This document shows, piece by piece, positions 62,217 through 64,000 of a stretch of 64,000 nucleotides of DNA (the stretch's first letter is position 1; every line of letters starts with the position of its first letter). A program made the position numbers and the translations under genes. The DNA is from Bubalus kerabau (Eukaryota; Chordata; Mammalia; Artiodactyla; Bovidae): the NCBI RefSeq assembly GCF_029407905.1, contig NC_073637.1, positions 48,670,501 to 48,734,500 of the forward strand, in the 5' to 3' direction. Below the pieces are notes generated by a model that made no database searches, had not been told where the DNA came from, and worked only from the letters and a program-made list of their open reading frames with translations.

Positions 62217-62465
62217 CCACCATCAAACATCACCTATAAATGTGTTTTTCCTTCCATGGCCCTTCTCATCAGATATACAGGACTGAATGGGCATATTTCA
62301 TGCGTGAGGATGTCATGTGAGACTAGGTGAACAGGCTGTCGATCCAGAACAGACCTCATGTATGAATCTGCTTGGCCCTGCCCTATGATGGTTCTTCCTG
62401 CTCCCTCTGTTCCTGTGGGGTATTGTTTCATTAAAGTTTAGGCAGAACAATGAGCATTTGCTGTG

Positions 62466-62640
62466 ACTCCAGGAACTCAAACTGGGACTCTGAAAAAAAC
62501 CTAGTGGGGTAGGAGGGGGTGAGAGCTAGGAGGGAGGATCAAGAGGCAGGGGACATATGTATACCTATGGTTGATTCATGATGATGTATGGCAGAAACCA
62601 ACACAATATTGTAAAGCAATTATCCTTCAATTTTAAAATA
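62466..62640 (+). mobile_element. L1 3' UTR fragment (older)
   Basis: 'GGGGACATATGTATACCTATGG', 'TGATTCATGATGATGTATGGC' and 'CAATATTGTAAAGCAATTATCC' (in part) match the ruminant L1 3' end, more diverged than the neighbouring copy. Confidence 0.8.
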
Positions 62641-62900
62641 AACAAATTGCCAGTCCAGGTTCGATGCAGGATACAGGATGCTTGGGGCTGGTGCACTGGG
62701 ATGACCCAGAGGGATGGTATGGGGAGGGAGGTGGGAGGAGGGTTCAGGATGGGGAACACGTGTACACCTGTGGCAGATTCATGTTGATGTATGGCAAAAC
62801 CAATACAGTACTGTAAAGTAATTAGCCTCTAATTAAAATAAATACATTTAAATTAAAAAAATAAAATAAATTGAAAAAAAATTGGAAAAAAATTTAAAAA
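62641..62900 (+). mobile_element. L1 3' UTR fragment (cattle type)
   Basis: 'TTGCCAGTCCAGGTTCGATG' through 'GGTTCAGGATGGGGAACACG' is nearly the same as 39383-39500 of the nested young L1; an A-rich tail follows (62840-62900). Confidence 0.93.
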
Positions 62901-62914
62901 GTTTAGGCTGGAGT

Positions 62915-63643
62915 GATGAAAGTGAAAGGGGAGAGTGAAAAAGTTGGCATAAAGCTCAACATTCAGAAAACGAAGATCATGGCATCCAGTCCCATCACTT
63001 CATGGGAAGTAGATGGAGAAACAGTGGAAACAGTGTCAGACTTTATTTTTGGGGGGCTCCAAAATCACTGCAGATGGTGACTGCAGCCATGAAATTAAAA
63101 CGCTTACTCCTTGGAAGGAAAGTTATGACCAACCTAGATAGCATATTCAAAAGCAGAGACATTACTTTGCCAACAAAGGTCCATCTAGTCAAGGCTATGG
63201 TTTTTCCTGTGGTCATGTATGGATGTGAGAGTTGGACTGTGAAGAAGGCTGAGTGCCGAAGAATTGATGCTTTTGAGCTGTGGTGTTGGAGAAGACTCTT
63301 GAGAGTCCCTTGGACTGCAAGGAGGTCCAACCAGTCCATTCTGAAGGAGATCAGCCCTGGGATTTCTTTGGAAGGAATGATGCTAAAGCTGAAACTCCAG
63401 TACTTTGGCCACTTCATGCGAAGAGTTGACTCATTGGAAAAGACTCTGATGCTGGGAGGGATTGGGGGCAGGAGGAGAAGGGGATGACAGAGGATGAGAT
63501 GGCTGGATGGCATCACTGACTCGATGGACGTGAGTCTGAATGAACTCCGGCAGTTGGTGATGGACAGGGAGGCCTGGCGTGCTGCGATTCATGGGGTCGC
63601 AGAGTCAGACATGACTGAGCGACTGAACTGAACTGAACTGAAC
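62915..63643 (+). mobile_element. BovB LINE fragment (3' end)
   Basis: Starts 'ATGAAAGTGAAAGGGGAGAG', same point in the element as the copy at 23256. Codons 63088-63487 are open after a frameshift near 63050 and include M-Y-G-C-E-S-W-T-V and [11 protein letters not shown]. Ends with three ACTGA units (63622-63641). Confidence 0.95.
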
Positions 63644-64000
63644 ACTGATGGACCTGGAGATTGTCATACTGAATGAAGTAAGTCAGATTAGGAGAAATAT
63701 CATATGATATCCCTTATATGTTAATCACTAAAAAGTGATACAAACTAACTTATTTACAAAACAGAAACAGACTCACAGACTTAGAGAACAAACATGGTTA
63801 CCAGAGTGGGAGGGTAGACGGAAGGGATAATTAGGGCATTTGGGATCACCATGTACACACTGCTATATTTAAAATGGATAACCAACAAGGACTTACTGTG
63901 TAGCACAAGAAACTGCTCAATGTTATGTGGCAGGCTGGATGGGAGGGGAAGGGAGTTTGGGGGAGAATAGATACATGTATGGCTGAGTCCCTTTGCTGTC
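63644..64000 (+). mobile_element. Old L1 3' end, continues past the window
   Basis: 'TGATGGACCTGGAGATTGTC', 'AATGAAGTAAGTCAGATTAG' and 'GGTTACCAGAGTGGGAGGG' are L1 ORF2-end/3' UTR wording, colinear with 11380-11530. Confidence 0.85.

Overview
The window is nuclear DNA from a bovid, most likely cattle or a close relative. The evidence is the repeat content: BovB (RTE) LINE fragments ending in the ruminant ACTGA-type tail, many tRNA-Glu-related Bov-tA/Bov-A2 SINEs, CHR-type SINEs and a cattle-type L1. There is no prokaryotic gene organisation. Almost all short open frames are chance or repeat-derived.

Positions 1-13.65 kb hold the 3' end of one host gene on the + strand, EXT1 (exostosin-1, the heparan-sulfate co-polymerase). 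Four coding exons are present: 1626-1715, 7676-7836, 10711-10882 and 13302-13487. Splice sites and phases are consistent, and joined they give the last 202 residues of a protein whose usual length is 746 aa. This is most of the GT64 (GlcNAc-transferase) domain, with the D-E-D metal-binding motif in the first exon and the conserved N-C-E-D motif in the third. A short 3' UTR follows with an AATAAA at 13603 and an A-tract at 13630. The introns carry L1, MIR, CHR and Bov-tA insertions, including a head-to-head SINE pair.

Positions 13.65-64 kb are downstream intergenic DNA in which I find no host gene. It is a layered repeat landscape: six of the window's BovB pieces (16.66, 23.26, 26.03, 33.59, 48.13, 62.92 kb) plus a seventh at 29.67 kb, two LTR-like sequences (26.96 and 58.05 kb), a decayed Tigger/pogo transposase (27.46-29.0 kb), old L1 remnants, and one young 2.1-kb L1 (37.48-39.59 kb). 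The young L1 keeps an open C-terminal ORF2 frame, sits inside an older L1, and shows a twin-priming inversion with target-site duplications.

I found no previously undescribed biological system. The most informative observations are the inversion junction of the young L1 (49-nt perfect inverted repeat), a near-perfect 45-nt palindrome at 47.19 kb, a CpG-dense 110-bp block at 21.1 kb, an unexplained GC-rich block at 20.2-20.55 kb, and the inverted SINE pair in an EXT1 intron.
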